This document shows, in pieces, positions 30,701 to 32,548 of a DNA stretch of 64,000 nucleotides. A program made the position numbers and the translations under genes. Location of the stretch: positions 1 to 64,000 of the forward strand of contig NZ_BAFZ01000002.1 of the NCBI RefSeq assembly GCF_000308575.1, written 5' to 3'. Within the stretch, counting starts at the first letter, position 1. The number at the start of each line of letters is the position of its first letter. Under the pieces are notes generated by a model. That model was not told where the DNA came from. It searched no databases and saw only the letters and a list, made by a program, of their open reading frames with translations. The stretch is from Nocardia exalbida NBRC 100660 (GTDB taxonomy: Bacteria; Actinomycetota; Actinomycetes; Mycobacteriales; Mycobacteriaceae).

Positions 30701-32548
30701 GTGGCCCGCGATGAGGTCGTCCGTTCCGGTACGAGCCGCAGGGGCCGGTGGGGCGTCCACCGCTTGCATCGACGGCGCGGTGGCACTCGCCGGTGGGGAA
30801 GTCTGCGCCAGTTCCGCTTCCAGCGCGGCGATCTCCGCGTCGAAATCGACTTGGTGAACGGGGGGTGCTTCGTGGGTGGCAGCCCCCTCGCCCAGCGATT
30901 CACCGGAAGGTCGCGGTCCCGTCATGTCCTGGGATGCATGGCCCGCGGTCTGTTCCGGCGCGAGCAAGTACATTTCCCCGGCGGGTCCGTGTTCGATCGC
31001 GATGGGCGCGTAAGCACTGCTGCCGTCGTCGAACAGGACTTCGGTGCCCGGCGCGATGTCCGGTTGGGTGACCGCGCCTTCGGTGATCACATTGATCCCC
31101 TGCTGGTCCGGACGCACCTGAGGATCGCTGATCTGAAACTGGCGGGCAGGCAGTGGTGTGACCGGACCGCCTTCGGGATGTGCGGCCACCGCGACGCCGC
31201 CCCGGGCCGGCTGGGCGGTGTCCCACGCGGGCCAACCGGTGCCGCCGCCACGGGATGAGGGGTGCGACGACCCTCCCGACGGGTAGTCGGGCGCGACGCC
31301 GGGTGTCGTTCCGCCGCTGCCGTCCGGCAGCTGTCCAGGGCCGTCGCCTCCCATTATTCGGGCGAGGGCGTCGTCGACCATATCGCGGAGGATCTGATCG
31401 CCCTCCGCCATCATCTCCGGGGTCAGGTCGTCCGGCCGGTCCATGGAGCCATCACCGAACTCGGGCCCGGGGCGCCTCGCTTGCGGCGCGTCCACCTCAC
31501 TGGTGGTGGAAACAGGTTCAGGAGTCGCCGTTTGCGTCTGGGGCGGCTGACCGTCCCCAGGCGCGGAAATCCTCGCCGATGGCGCGGCGTCGGAGGGTGG
31601 ACCCGAATCCGCGGACGCCACCGGTTCGGGTACACCGGCATATGCCCCGGCCCGTGCGGCCCGCACCGATGCGCCGAGTGACCCGACCAGTCCCGAGCCG
31701 AACCCGGTCCACACCATGGTGGCCAGATCCTTGCCGCGCAGTTCGCCCTTCGTCAGAGCGAATGCGGTCAGGCCGCCCGCGAGACCACCGGCCATACCGC
31801 CCACGCCGCCCGCGGCCACGGTGCCGAGCACCCGGCCGCCCGCTCGCATCGCCGCGGGTGCGACACGACGACCGACCTCCACACCGACCAATCCACCGAC
31901 GGCGCCTGCCGCCGCTCCGATCCTGACCTGCTGCCAATCCACCGCCTTCCGGTGGCCTTGGGCGATCTGCACACGCTGGGCGACATAGGGAACCCCACCA
32001 CCGATCGCCGTCCCGAAGAACACGCCTTTCGAGGCCAGCACGAGTCGCGGGTGTTCGGCGACGAACCGCGCGGCGCGTGTCAGCATGGTCAGCACCAAGT
32101 CGCGCTCGGCGAGTTCCATCCCCACCCGAGCCTCGGCGCGATCGGTGATCGCCTTCACGATGCTGCCGGGCGGCGGCATCGCCATATCGATGATCACCTG
32201 TGCCAGCAGCGCTCCCGCGATCCCGATGAGGACGTACTGCTGGTATTCGATGGCTGTGGCGTTGTCGTACAACTGCCGCGCCATGGCGTTGTTGAACTCG
32301 ATCTGCGCATGGATCTGGCCGATGATCTTGCGGTATTGCTTCTGTACCTCCGTACCGGTCTCGCCCTCGACCGCCTTCTCCAGCTGCTCCACCATCGGCT
32401 GGAGCCGATGCAGCACCAGGACGAGCCCGTTCGCCGCGTCCGACCAGGTGTCGGCGCTGCGCCGCATCGCCTCGGGATCCCCCTCCGGAAAGTGTCCCAG
32501 CACCATCGCGGTCAGCCAGTCGGGGAAATAGTCGGGAATCTGCACCAT
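9779..32548 (-). CDS. Giant multidomain ESX-secreted polymorphic toxin-like protein, 7589 aa
   Basis: An uninterrupted ORF of 22,770 bp. Its ATG at 32548 overlaps the stop of the WXG100-like gene (TGATG) and its stop is followed after 4 bp by the candidate immunity gene. The first 300 residues resemble the CpnT-type N-terminal domain (WLTAMVLGHFPEGDPEAMRR, then Gly/Ala-rich hydrophobic stretches), which directs type VII secretion. A Pro/Ala/Thr-rich linker runs to about residue 1110. After that come many recognisable modules, listed separately: HTH arrays, sigma-like segments, three APH kinase domains, a papain-like toxin domain, a DUF3626-like domain, a DUF4185-like propeller, an M3 peptidase, an alpha/beta hydrolase and a DUF1023-like relic. 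The GC content by eye is lower and the codon use looser than in flanking housekeeping genes, consistent with acquisition or relaxed selection. I cannot say which domain, if any, is the delivered toxin, or whether the chain is processed. Alternative reading: a giant surface or scaffold protein. Confidence 0.9.
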   Translation of the reverse strand: MVQIPDYFPDWLTAMVLGHFPEGDPEAMRRSADTWSDAANGLVLVLHRLQPMVEQLEKAVEGETGTEVQKQYRKIIGQIHAQIEFNNAMARQLYDNATAIEYQQYVLIGIAGALLAQVIIDMAMPPPGSIVKAITDRAEARVGMELAERDLVLTMLTRAARFVAEHPRLVLASKGVFFGTAIGGGVPYVAQRVQIAQGHRKAVDWQQVRIGAAAGAVGGLVGVEVGRRVAPAAMRAGGRVLGTVAAGGVGGMAGGLAGGLTAFALTKGELRGKDLATMVWTGFGSGLVGSLGASVRAARAGAYAGVPEPVASADSGPPSDAAPSARISAPGDGQPPQTQTATPEPVSTTSEVDAPQARRPGPEFGDGSMDRPDDLTPEMMAEGDQILRDMVDDALARIMGGDGPGQLPDGSGGTTPGVAPDYPSGGSSHPSSRGGGTGWPAWDTAQPARGGVAVAAHPEGGPVTPLPARQFQISDPQVRPDQQGINVITEGAVTQPDIAPGTEVLFDDGSSAYAPIAIEHGPAGEMYLLAPEQTAGHASQDMTGPRPSGESLGEGAATHEAPPVHQVDFDAEIAALEAELAQTSPPASATAPSMQAVDAPPAPAARTGTDDLIAGHAQSIPDAPPAVSAGTDTPIPGAQASAAIPKADPAPAGYASATAEPRNPVVPSNATNSATPSAAAPAAAGGTSHTGGPKPPLGPTPPSGSQSTGPLAGPTPGAHGPAAHTNAPTTSASTTPQTSSTPPPPIAAAVRPGTDDEPDADPEEFPTPPGTVVDDPREHNVQKDPREHSVQQDPRDHNVQKKPAGDYVTIPGVSYPLEDEPPENAIPVIPRTPALTPLPADSVGLGRAFQNPDDSGNTPDPTSPRPPDITNPLSDRHSAAPETNLDAGLGKTPDALAMPSRYATEPNSETPGAPQKPAAPHLNPHSLEYSEDPSRLPAIGGVPHLSPAPPPKKREGKRLVTRMGAEPEDKPKRRKKQPPPPPPPPPVDATRTPISVPTPGVRSDAKNSDNRSTPLRDPNQQGQAKTHAPAAPPRDFTHIRDGITAAYRQTEGAGELHPVSQALARMELLDLVILSKLSPLVRRRVIDVVSAVEKGQELSPLQGDAIKAFVRLLPMEPLDSTGTLTDLELTELRLVAEDKSLREIGVLIGLKETTVRAHLVRIERKLGAEDRVTAVVAAIRKNILPQTLDDPADRARSPLPDLTPRETEVLALVAEGKSSPQIATQLDISVAAVDSLVERAGEKLGSPTRAGMVAVAVSTDVLPRTTREGEPGQALPEFTQREIEVLTLIAKGKTSAEIADDLALTPQTVESYASRINRKLGVGTRAGSVAIVIRTGIIPPIDATASDGAARPELTPREREVLGLVAQGENDNEIAAALGLTRQSVKTYVFNINQKFGTHHRAGMAAFALRTGNLPLMDAAPVAGAEKTGSGGGSPSGRQPTRPDGAADKFVPTDVAPPSRPEQPGGGGQSPGPVVAFQDIDPFASDRPARRRHRTLTGILGPDGLDWGVLNYKNPVTGQLSGMDEPEEPTNHPHPERDKTTPPTATNGDPVQPAESPLGSGDQPPAGSRVPAEPLISDDEERAHVGDQRLATADYEDQEQPNPGGGTPSARPSRPGPTPWQQSTAPDPGITPPPPGAARNNAPTSPPKVATPRTGAQSAPVQEAPDTPALVRAARNGDSVAFDLLRADLADPIVQWMSARMAGDRAAAEGLTEEVFTRAAAGIGRLRAEQNIKQWLGVIARNVLVEHRRYERLRDGIWASYTGPRNTESGPQGGLLARADRATVLRAVHQLPSDHRKVLVWRFEQDKTATQIAESMPSAWESRTVRRVERRAAQRVVELVAAELGVVVGGQSAQRRQQWRLIQDADPGELERHIHMLPERQREVAGLLLPGKAKALGTSPRRLRETLYQQVVPALATLLAGGVVLTDHEAVMLTRAAQRHDPAVLAPYVPGLDPLHQKTFEQFFMQRRTVNEMAAAERSKPKTIYMRVYRVAQFMAQKVPRELRESYTNRGLLQSATTPDVAREAGVSQSTAEKVLRGQGEFAPETRRRVLEAADRLGHTFVQREGVAPPLRVVGPAEQYRYLGGDAGYRMTRYEAHVLFESAVRSGTSTVGDFSVRIPDASTADGRPLFPEHELWQMMPPHVQRFRKVLHLLSDVRLPDGRILDSSTPVLIEQRPPGAVPTDFQFDRLRAMVLRSMEGLRRALGEVPVEPLRQWLPGFPEDRDTEGFLRFLTGEWTGQVSRYRQAGWAEMFTDLEIPGRDPFAAILEQAIFMIPARFEVLHGRLGRENIRIDRGRITAITGWAGALIGDPAFDWAWLNHRGAGDYVPSRLRPPNTPIYESLLHVRRVVHGAVELVAQGEPDPNRIAEYAASYAMVRRFWGLPARNPGLLRDIFEAQRRRLAVDSAARTEPRTGQPENPEGAGRQTPWSGGAPSAQPEAEPLVRGKSGRPTPWQRAAPSPRAPERQSGPTAGTASPDSPPVPVRRPAQPTAPIGTVSPRDSAGPVDRTNSDIEATNAVDLPCAVGAFADAWDLGFDVRQPVDVDGPVPAAAVSWLAGAHHRRFDDGLGEVAQLITDLGPGAGMLVNVRPVGAAIGHLFLLHNDGKHLWIHDRQAAEPKAVFDPRNFPFAVQTTHALLLTRQGSGNTLESRQQQLGEEIAPADPDMARGRALRPVDAGALPPEDHIDEPSAATPISRGRPSDTTLELMHRYLDAVAAADGQAQELLVEVEQHIPDTGERAYVQRFAENERHAAALAEELGIPLERLRTLMAEELRKLFDGEIVTRATSGSLRGILGSGRFKTEFDFAGQSRMGRSLLAGRVALEQALFGYPPDLPTQSRPIYGFIRTAPSYRVTEGDALAQYGDIDIVFKSAVEERTTANVGDTKSVVAIPSRVTDPQPESFAATPHGHKTLGYIGLEGIDRDYTGKRFTGSTYIEAQVHGATVADIDYVVFHTSPPDQHLRELLDAAGIPWSHFFRNPSNPSRTVQAAGRPRTAAPEAKAPEPETPDQPPRAATPASGAEKAAALNIDEPPAPGEAVSARPAALPGTTTRPAPPSFAEFRTALCTALAAATEQPAPEQVLADATAQQMRNALRRLTRDQLTVIEGLKAGATIVEIAHERNSGWESVVVNANQAVKRVVRSITKARTQSDRLFRALAEATPQQIQEALRTLGPARRVVMGLFRDRQNVADIAVTLGLDEATIRLMAAGAVKRMAREIAKNRGEDIGPDAQGTARSGISTRVNSEPISGSEAELLVEAAHRDDPVVLQWAVEHFLKGRQRQVGKLLFVDGASVKDAAKATNLSESQIAHFAGKARVNLAKHLSERLDPPQPLIPGEDGSRGRPRMPATSHESGTSGPSLDAIPLLRNVLHRWEELIPTRSAEITHSQVVQRGQSPTSKSATKRSRTRPMPSGHAGTGLTGREVEVIGLAAQGLSVRDIALTLGIAPHSAESHLGRARRKLVGTGTRAEAIAEAERSGIFGENHEQRTPAPSREGAAETAMQHEQERRDGIPTPRPDAASEPGLVVQAIPHAELTAALASYGDTGDGWTGADSTYSRRLPDGRHLWMFSDTFLGTVHPDGSRPATSPMVKNTFVVDDQGRMSTVHGGTADAPTAVVPSPKGQMLWVGGGYVTGDVLNIMLVRFVNNDPDDLMWGLTWDENVLARFDADDLSLIDLTPMPSQAGVMWSAWLDYDGTHTYVYGTEESGSDKFMHVARVSGDDLRAQWEFFDGERWTPNENDSARIMPGVANEYSVTRWRDRYLLITQDTSAPFSAEIWAYLSDSPTGPFTLPTLVYRAPEAGADGSFEDPNVYAYNAHEHPDLRSGDTLIVSYNVNSLDFEGVVGDVSKYRPRFVTVRLNPGFGSSSTDATEHTPGPEHGTTPNGIPNQAGPITPSQSPSRNEDPEDVDVQPSEPRTETSADPRREADRSEPDASDGLDPATNPVLAAVLNPAGDPAFDRMKAEHFPPVFEYAMRMQLAAIDDIVGAPGPWTADNALRPFVRSGLLLGAVKQLFAQKAAVDRDAATAEAEPVVAELQDAHANRILTDPASAEIFRYLHEHRSDLELSDTEIGYLERKYQDFENAGAYLSTDQEKHRLSELNSEVAVLQTAYKDNQERALEDIEIRVDDAGELRGLTGDQIESARSRAGEDGGYLLPKPPSISGIWYPYLTYLSDPALRQRIYEKVAALAIVDHDNSQNVLDQVRKLAERAEITGKNNHAEYVMSSGIFDSVATVRNILDRIARAAATAARIEIPLLAEAISTEQIRPWDRYRALDVLIGRRVGIDEQMIREFFELDRVLEKGVFRVAEDLFELTITELVEQGKPPVWHEDVRVFAVLDKEGQHLTNFYFDPYARKGKNGGEWTDPIRLKFTPTGQRPLISVHLNLEKPPTGKPTLLAPNQLDTLFHEFGHALHFLLGAGTHEPAKRHLVFAWIEFVAKVFQQFWKHPDVVENYAVHHRTGEPMPPEMLEKLDEWRTAYRGTATVFRLAGAYVDLGWNSLSSAQVPSGRDPRAMVQEFEEAVLRQAGIYFSEIGNPYPSQWFRHLFAQMGAFGTYSGQYWSYLLSDVLALTVFGLRIDPSIEQHSGLTPETGKIILDEILRYEENDLAQATRRLIGPQPALEHFLSDQRLLWPEALLELGVNATPQWLSTPAERPPGTDLESWWNERLTPALRAAMIQAFPTEVLAMDIALSPETVAAAEQRRRTLLEYSRDARTATTPSAAQTTARNPHTTRGPHEARDQLDDGSHRVSGTGPAGMALDLPERKAWDIGTVPPPRRRFDPGMVHAVDPRLEPDAWAVGRRGRRPQRPPDAHEPAGDASVSRPAAQPMPRGDEIETTDHHENGSRSAGQPGARENTGGGIRITPAGLIVPADPTNSLIVPAAHVMPADPSLEELMERLSPWKEIFSYFWEFPLPREGEPSGREWIESSERKAWMRRRAIRRAPLYAGVDAAVRLTLGAERLLKAPNATHGPATLRQRRVIPGRGEIDAEKKRTMDADAEVREANRADVEEMTAFEKFWRRVSGDELPQTKQIRQGELAYVGGRLLRAEGHNLMVAGRYAAGYNLMVAGRDPVLTPEEYALWLMFSHDALWTVHYPGCRELEPQSPDFLLTRYLTVAIFDKIASKPLEVQYLDHVVRPYLRRQGVAAGRVLLHELSHHLPNSCRSTMEQLGVWALRGLGRKVGAEVEEHLDNCAACRNSASTLPAADSSLGGRKLLVPPGPVGDGSTEHHPASRPPAALEAQHGDRDANPETSAAERGEAAEPAPETTQRISSLQTRMAEMNGMTVQRHREGEVVSADRLNRAYGQIEAELVRLRSTGTVNDDVPVAAGPDHQLAMDSIFHPERAYQQAYRDAMSRLLGYQFARANSAPAEAQKLLAEIRQSIDRLAELAADPGRTEIDDIELLVTIFEWTEQADAGGRPIPLEDDQADRRADEVSEAAPIRLLDSAEGGAGAATETASAISMRPDPVQGEHDSAETRRQEARHRGHRAALPNDTVRAVPEPDETADLGIVSQLYAARMPDGRTVHFRLLGNPFGYPILFSPGTPVGVDGPLPDPRQLSDRGFTLIVVERPGYGDSDPLPGRTVADCARDIIHIATELFAFDRYSVLGRSGGGSVAIAVGALDPDHVDRVVSLVGTAPRLDDMGKWMAGMADANQQIYARADIEAMAAMLTEMAENIARDGEWLLRYNQDAFTRVDHMWVGTHRKELARGYQRALRNYPQAWADDAIQLTGNWGIRFDQYRVPVDIVHGAADQFSPVDHSRDNARLIPTSKLYLFRGVSHMMGMDALPVIASHFRAERDAFYRARGDDHRMQAIRRAESDPLPLPKWMHWSRGRWDLKPDYEDDIPLLDLPPHRARGLDGLSFDPPAAVADPFRGVPHGVPHGVVAHAADRNRRDDKAVGETAHTPAPAGTRGNEATTPDVGAIRDASDGDVDLDAPLYVAHAPEDLDEPLYVVTSEEEMAVDGSNEPIYFVSPHALPSVYPALRDLLPVEEYRHLGGDQGVVLPRTMAVALRDAAVEHGQPMSGSYNNVYLLGDFAIRIPKEGPDRLDFVLWPKEYQTLHALAQAGVQGVPRVLHVELDDQGDVLFEIQRRIYGEPVTNLHDLQMLEAVVAANHQLNEVPVPQTLLPLPAGYPESGDSVGFFRMLMEFIEQNYQRYRSVEPYRTMLGRVGLGESLRPILEPELPYVRSQPFIVIHGDLTNANILATPRGYEIVDFGLALYGPKDYEAAVFSHRSPSAPFILDRLHGRLGPWLHLLDLNRVFVDTVRLVDAAKSPDSDDKQLLGLAWNVAQSLARARQGSDQQILSFTEILQLAHTQQSEARSSSATTPTAAAPGSGLARQVDPRDVARDPTTAVRTPAFGPGADAPFDPAVVLDLPPQRARGLDGVGFDPPSVVANHLGGVPRGLPEGVVAHAANADDPHGGAFGGARSEAERIANAALSTFRVEATFDHHRNWAARLSDDVLQHLLTGFTHRVAAQLAAIHRGKPPSATDHVIDPARLLGAIVTEAAGRFGDSVPTDTPSTYRELFALGSWLRASRSTVADLHAGMTAVLDAAFAVSRTVVEHRWSVGAMHHTVPAHLQEIARHVEEAAQHRIWLEEDAFPPDGALDAEHVRLAQSVVLDDMRSPTMSRMVTEWADVMNTLLRQRSGEDFSPRYATIFESLPVHALALDRARTGSDRLFAATAATALPHLLDAAFYLLPTSNFALGLDYLRQADDLLTEATTRFANHIVVYSLQDAADNVHKLHEDILAADSRRAPEVRARRIHETLSDFFGVGSESPLHRSFLWGVRALWGLGSQSPGIEYATREHRLDPVLPWDWEITDDERALAATAADLLHNVRGPDAGISSLLLHSDSPDLFEDTFDNVSKNMRWWNKLGRWTGGNTPIGSLLAGATDFSVSQMQLAVLRQYPHIIGAAPGIEYRARDLANRLSLARDLESPGIAPERRQELATLRDQLAEVRHRAFGLASPGSAPPPVLLISYDPIAEGGTGRSVVSIGEADSASFIAFNVTGADTPVTDLSHWSGHACRQFEKAQQHAPRDTRVAIMFTVGSPREIDAPAPSSRSSRAAAADRRRRWTGWRRHPSHTAEPATMAIDNAAARDVAGDNVMRELITYDATRELALDSRDQSWSRRSQLFTVIGHGDGIGVLRAAADTLWMDRAVDQIVLVPDSADDRLLTADQLHVGTEDVYTLNPHRDRNGDPNTIGLIMVGQGADIETAPDASGRSAAPLIETPTTVRDVSQLLTANEYRPLGGRRGFAMTHDEGLTVYRAAQPLLHDALSGTYNTTVILETLGLVLRIGRPDTDSYDPRFGPEHSTLPDISRYVRNAPQLLKVITGRMPDGRVVDESTPILIERLARGDNLAETFRRADRRTIRSHQGLILRAFANIHEQLRAMPEDHPLLARLTPPGVERGDTGGWYLSHIAWYTENFYRRHYDRFGQLFDEFGLLRGNPFEPLIDEAGSMRESRHHILHADPNEGNFLISNELHVTLLDWELAVTGPSAYDWARLGHLIPGIEVPRELGGPDMVEFARLEKFKRVMNDTVKLAPLAAAGQLTPQLIEFVNTEFSEAVIQVRELSGHTELLPPRAELEILRSWQP
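9800..10870 (-). other. Module: C-terminal APH-type kinase (copy 3), residues 7227-7583
   Basis: The last folded unit of the giant chain, hence the position of a classical C-terminal toxin. It opens with NEYRPLGGRRGFAMTHDEG and shares MPDGRVVDESTPILIER with copy 1. Catalytic loop HADPNEGN has His7464 and Asp7466, and LLDWELAVTGPSAYDW has Asp7484, so the active site looks intact. Confidence 0.82.
10925..11720 (-). other. Module: degenerate DUF1023-type hydrolase, residues 6943-7208
   Basis: Strings such as SPGSAPPPVLLISYDP, GRSVVSIGEADSASFIAFNV and the closing LHVGTEDVY match the actinobacterial DUF1023 alpha/beta hydrolase pattern. The nucleophile elbow normally reads VIGHSYGS. Here it is VIGHGDGI, with Gly7135 in place of the serine, so the module should be catalytically dead. 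The preceding residues, about 6415-6940, form an unassigned helical region. Confidence 0.65.
13328..13452 (-). repeat. Linker repeat B (LDLPPQRARGLDG...FDPP)
   Basis: Second copy of the inter-module linker, starting VLDLPPQRARGLDGVGFDPP and ending GVVAHAAN, about 1.58 kb from copy A. DNA similarity to copy A is obvious by eye, including AGACCACGGGC/AGACCGCGGGC and GTTGTGGCGGAAGATCCAGC variants. Confidence 0.85.
13640..14620 (-). other. Module: APH-type kinase (copy 2), residues 5977-6303
   Basis: Phosphotransferase fold opening with EEYRHLGGDQGVVLP. Catalytic loop HGDLTNANIL has His6189 and Asp6191, and DFGLAL has Asp6208. Both catalytic acids are intact, in contrast to copy 1. It resembles small-molecule kinases more than protein kinases. 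The phosphate acceptor is unknown. Confidence 0.82.
14905..15030 (-). repeat. Linker repeat A (LDLPPHRARGLDG...FDPP)
   Basis: Encodes a linker starting LLDLPPHRARGLDGLSFDPP and ending GVVAHAAD. It is closely similar to the segment at 13328-13452, and a more distant version (ALDLPERKAWDIG, then RRRFDPGMVHAVD) lies near 18200-18290. The copies sit between folded modules. Confidence 0.85.
15130..16055 (-). other. Module: alpha/beta hydrolase with apparent triad, residues 5498-5806
   Basis: A standard alpha/beta hydrolase. The oxyanion-hole region is GNPFGYPILFSPGTP, followed by VVERPGYGDSDP. The nucleophile elbow is GRSGGGSVAIA with Ser5603. The acid is Asp5745 in HGAADQFSPV, and the base is His5773 in GVSHMMGM. 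The cap is helical. All three triad residues are present and correctly ordered. The substrate is unknown. Confidence 0.88.
16980..17930 (-). other. Module: HELSH segment with anti-sigma-like HxxxCxxC end, residues 4873-5190
   Basis: An unrecognised helical domain. It contains HELSH at residues 5146-5150, which fits HExxH of zinc metallopeptidases, and ends with EEHLDNCAACR, where His5182, Cys5186 and Cys5189 form the HxxxCxxC pattern of zinc-binding anti-sigma factors (zf-HC2). Either motif could be accidental. A repeated HNLMVAGR / YNLMVAGR string lies before them. Confidence 0.45.
18650..20738 (-). other. Module: M3-family zinc oligopeptidase, residues 3938-4634
   Basis: A nearly full-length M3 (Dcp/thimet-type) peptidase of about 700 residues. 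It has a helical N-terminal half (YLHEHRSDLELSDTEIGYLE, and others), NFYFDPYARKGKNGGEW before the active site, and the zinc motif HEFGHALH with His4401, Glu4402 and His4405. Glu4429 in FAWIEF fits the third zinc ligand. The usual FVE-LPSQ context after that Glu is diverged (IEFVAKVFQQFW). Downstream YSYLLSD-type and QMGAFGTYSGQYWSYLLSDV segments also match the family. It is probably active, or only recently not. Confidence 0.88.
20980..21990 (-). other. Module: DUF4185-like five-bladed propeller, residues 3520-3857
   Basis: It resembles DUF4185/DUF5005, whose characterised actinobacterial members (GH183) are endo-D-arabinanases acting on mycobacterial-type arabinogalactan. Signatures are WTGADSTYSRRLPDGRHLWM with FSDTFLG near the start, NEYSVTRWRDRYLLITQDTS, and the closing SGDTLIVSYNVNSLDFE with PRFVTVRL. 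Asp and Glu residues suited to catalysis are present, but which ones act is not established here. Confidence 0.7.
22125..23390 (-). other. Module: second HTH block (sigma-4-like and LuxR), residues 3053-3475
   Basis: Two or three sigma-region-4-like helix-turn-helices come first (LRRLTRDQLTVIEGLKAG with IVEIAHERNS; LRTLGPARRVVMGLF with VADIAVTLGLDEATIRLM; then VKDAAKATNLSESQIAHF). A fifth LuxR-type HTH follows near residues 3414-3475 (LTGREVEVIGLAAQGLSVRD, then HSAESHLGRARRKL). This repeats the theme of the first block. Confidence 0.72.
23615..24450 (-). other. Module: DUF3626-like domain, residues 2700-2978
   Basis: A domain of unknown biochemistry. Distinctive strings are GRVALEQALFGYPPDLP, RPIYGFIR, YGDIDIVFKSAVEERTT with VGDTKS, and TYIEAQVHGATVADIDYVVF. 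These match what I recall of DUF3626, which has occasional resemblance to ADP-ribosyltransferase-like folds. I am not sure of that link, and the function is unknown. Confidence 0.6.
24625..25010 (-). other. Module: papain-like Tox-PL domain, residues 2514-2642
   Basis: The pattern fits papain-fold toxin domains (glutamine deamidase or protease effectors). Cys2522 lies in DLPCAVGAFADAW, His2596 in IGHLFLLHNDGKHLWIHD, and Asp2611 in the closing HDRQ. The GH....HN.GK.....D.Q spacing is the Tox-PL signature. All three presumed catalytic residues are present, so this is a good candidate for a toxic activity within the chain. Confidence 0.78.
25340..26335 (-). other. Module: APH-type pseudokinase (copy 1), residues 2072-2403
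   Basis: An aminoglycoside-phosphotransferase-like fold related to the two later kinase modules, sharing the entry motif YR.LGG..G and the strand LPDGRILDSSTPVLIEQ. The Brenner-type loop reads HGRLGREN starting at His2282, so the catalytic Asp is Arg2284. The metal-binding motif reads ITGW in place of LLDW. Both catalytic acids are therefore missing and the module should be inactive as a kinase. Confidence 0.8.
26361..27547 (-). other. Module: sigma-70-like regions followed by LacI-type HTH, residues 1668-2063
   Basis: Residues 1668-1845 look like an ECF sigma factor. There is a region-2-like part (ALVRAARNGDSVAFDLL, then IKQWLGVIARNVLVEHRR) and a region-4-like part (LHQLPSDHRKVLVWRFE with TATQIAESM). 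A second region-4-like segment follows (HMLPERQREVAGLLL, then NEMAAAERSKPKTIYMRV). Residues 2014-2063 are a LacI-type HTH (TPDVAREAGVSQSTAEKVLRG, with EFAPETRRRVLEAADRLG). All are assigned by motif and none is a complete transcription factor. Confidence 0.75.
28303..29179 (-). other. Module: four tandem LuxR-type HTH units, residues 1124-1415
   Basis: Four consecutive GerE/LuxR-like helix-turn-helix units of about 65-75 residues. Their openings are LTDLELTELRLV, LTPRETEVLALVAEGKS, FTQREIEVLTLIAKGKT and LTPREREVLGLVAQGEN. Each continues with the IA..L.....V..H/Y/L....KLG recognition-helix pattern and ends in a similar LP/IPP tail. Units 2-4 keep the canonical PRE-EVL core and unit 1 is diverged. 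Tandem copies of this domain inside one polypeptide are very unusual, because LuxR HTHs normally act as single C-terminal DNA-binding domains of transcription factors. Confidence 0.88.
30146..30226 (-). repeat. Three tandem 27-bp repeats in the linker
   Basis: Three consecutive 27-bp units encode DPREHNVQK, DPREHSVQQ and DPRDHNVQK within the Pro-rich linker of the giant ORF. The units differ at a few positions, so the duplication is not brand new. Length variation between strains would be expected here. Confidence 0.9.
31650..32548 (-). other. Module: CpnT/WXG100-like secretion domain, residues 1-300
   Basis: Helical start with the pattern FPEGDPEAMRRSADTWSDAA, typical of N-termini of large actinobacterial toxins exported with EsxE/EsxF-like partners. 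A helix-rich region and a hydrophobic segment (YVLIGIAGALLAQVIIDMAM) follow, then a Gly/Ala-rich stretch around residues 210-265. The family resemblance is by eye. Confidence 0.75.
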
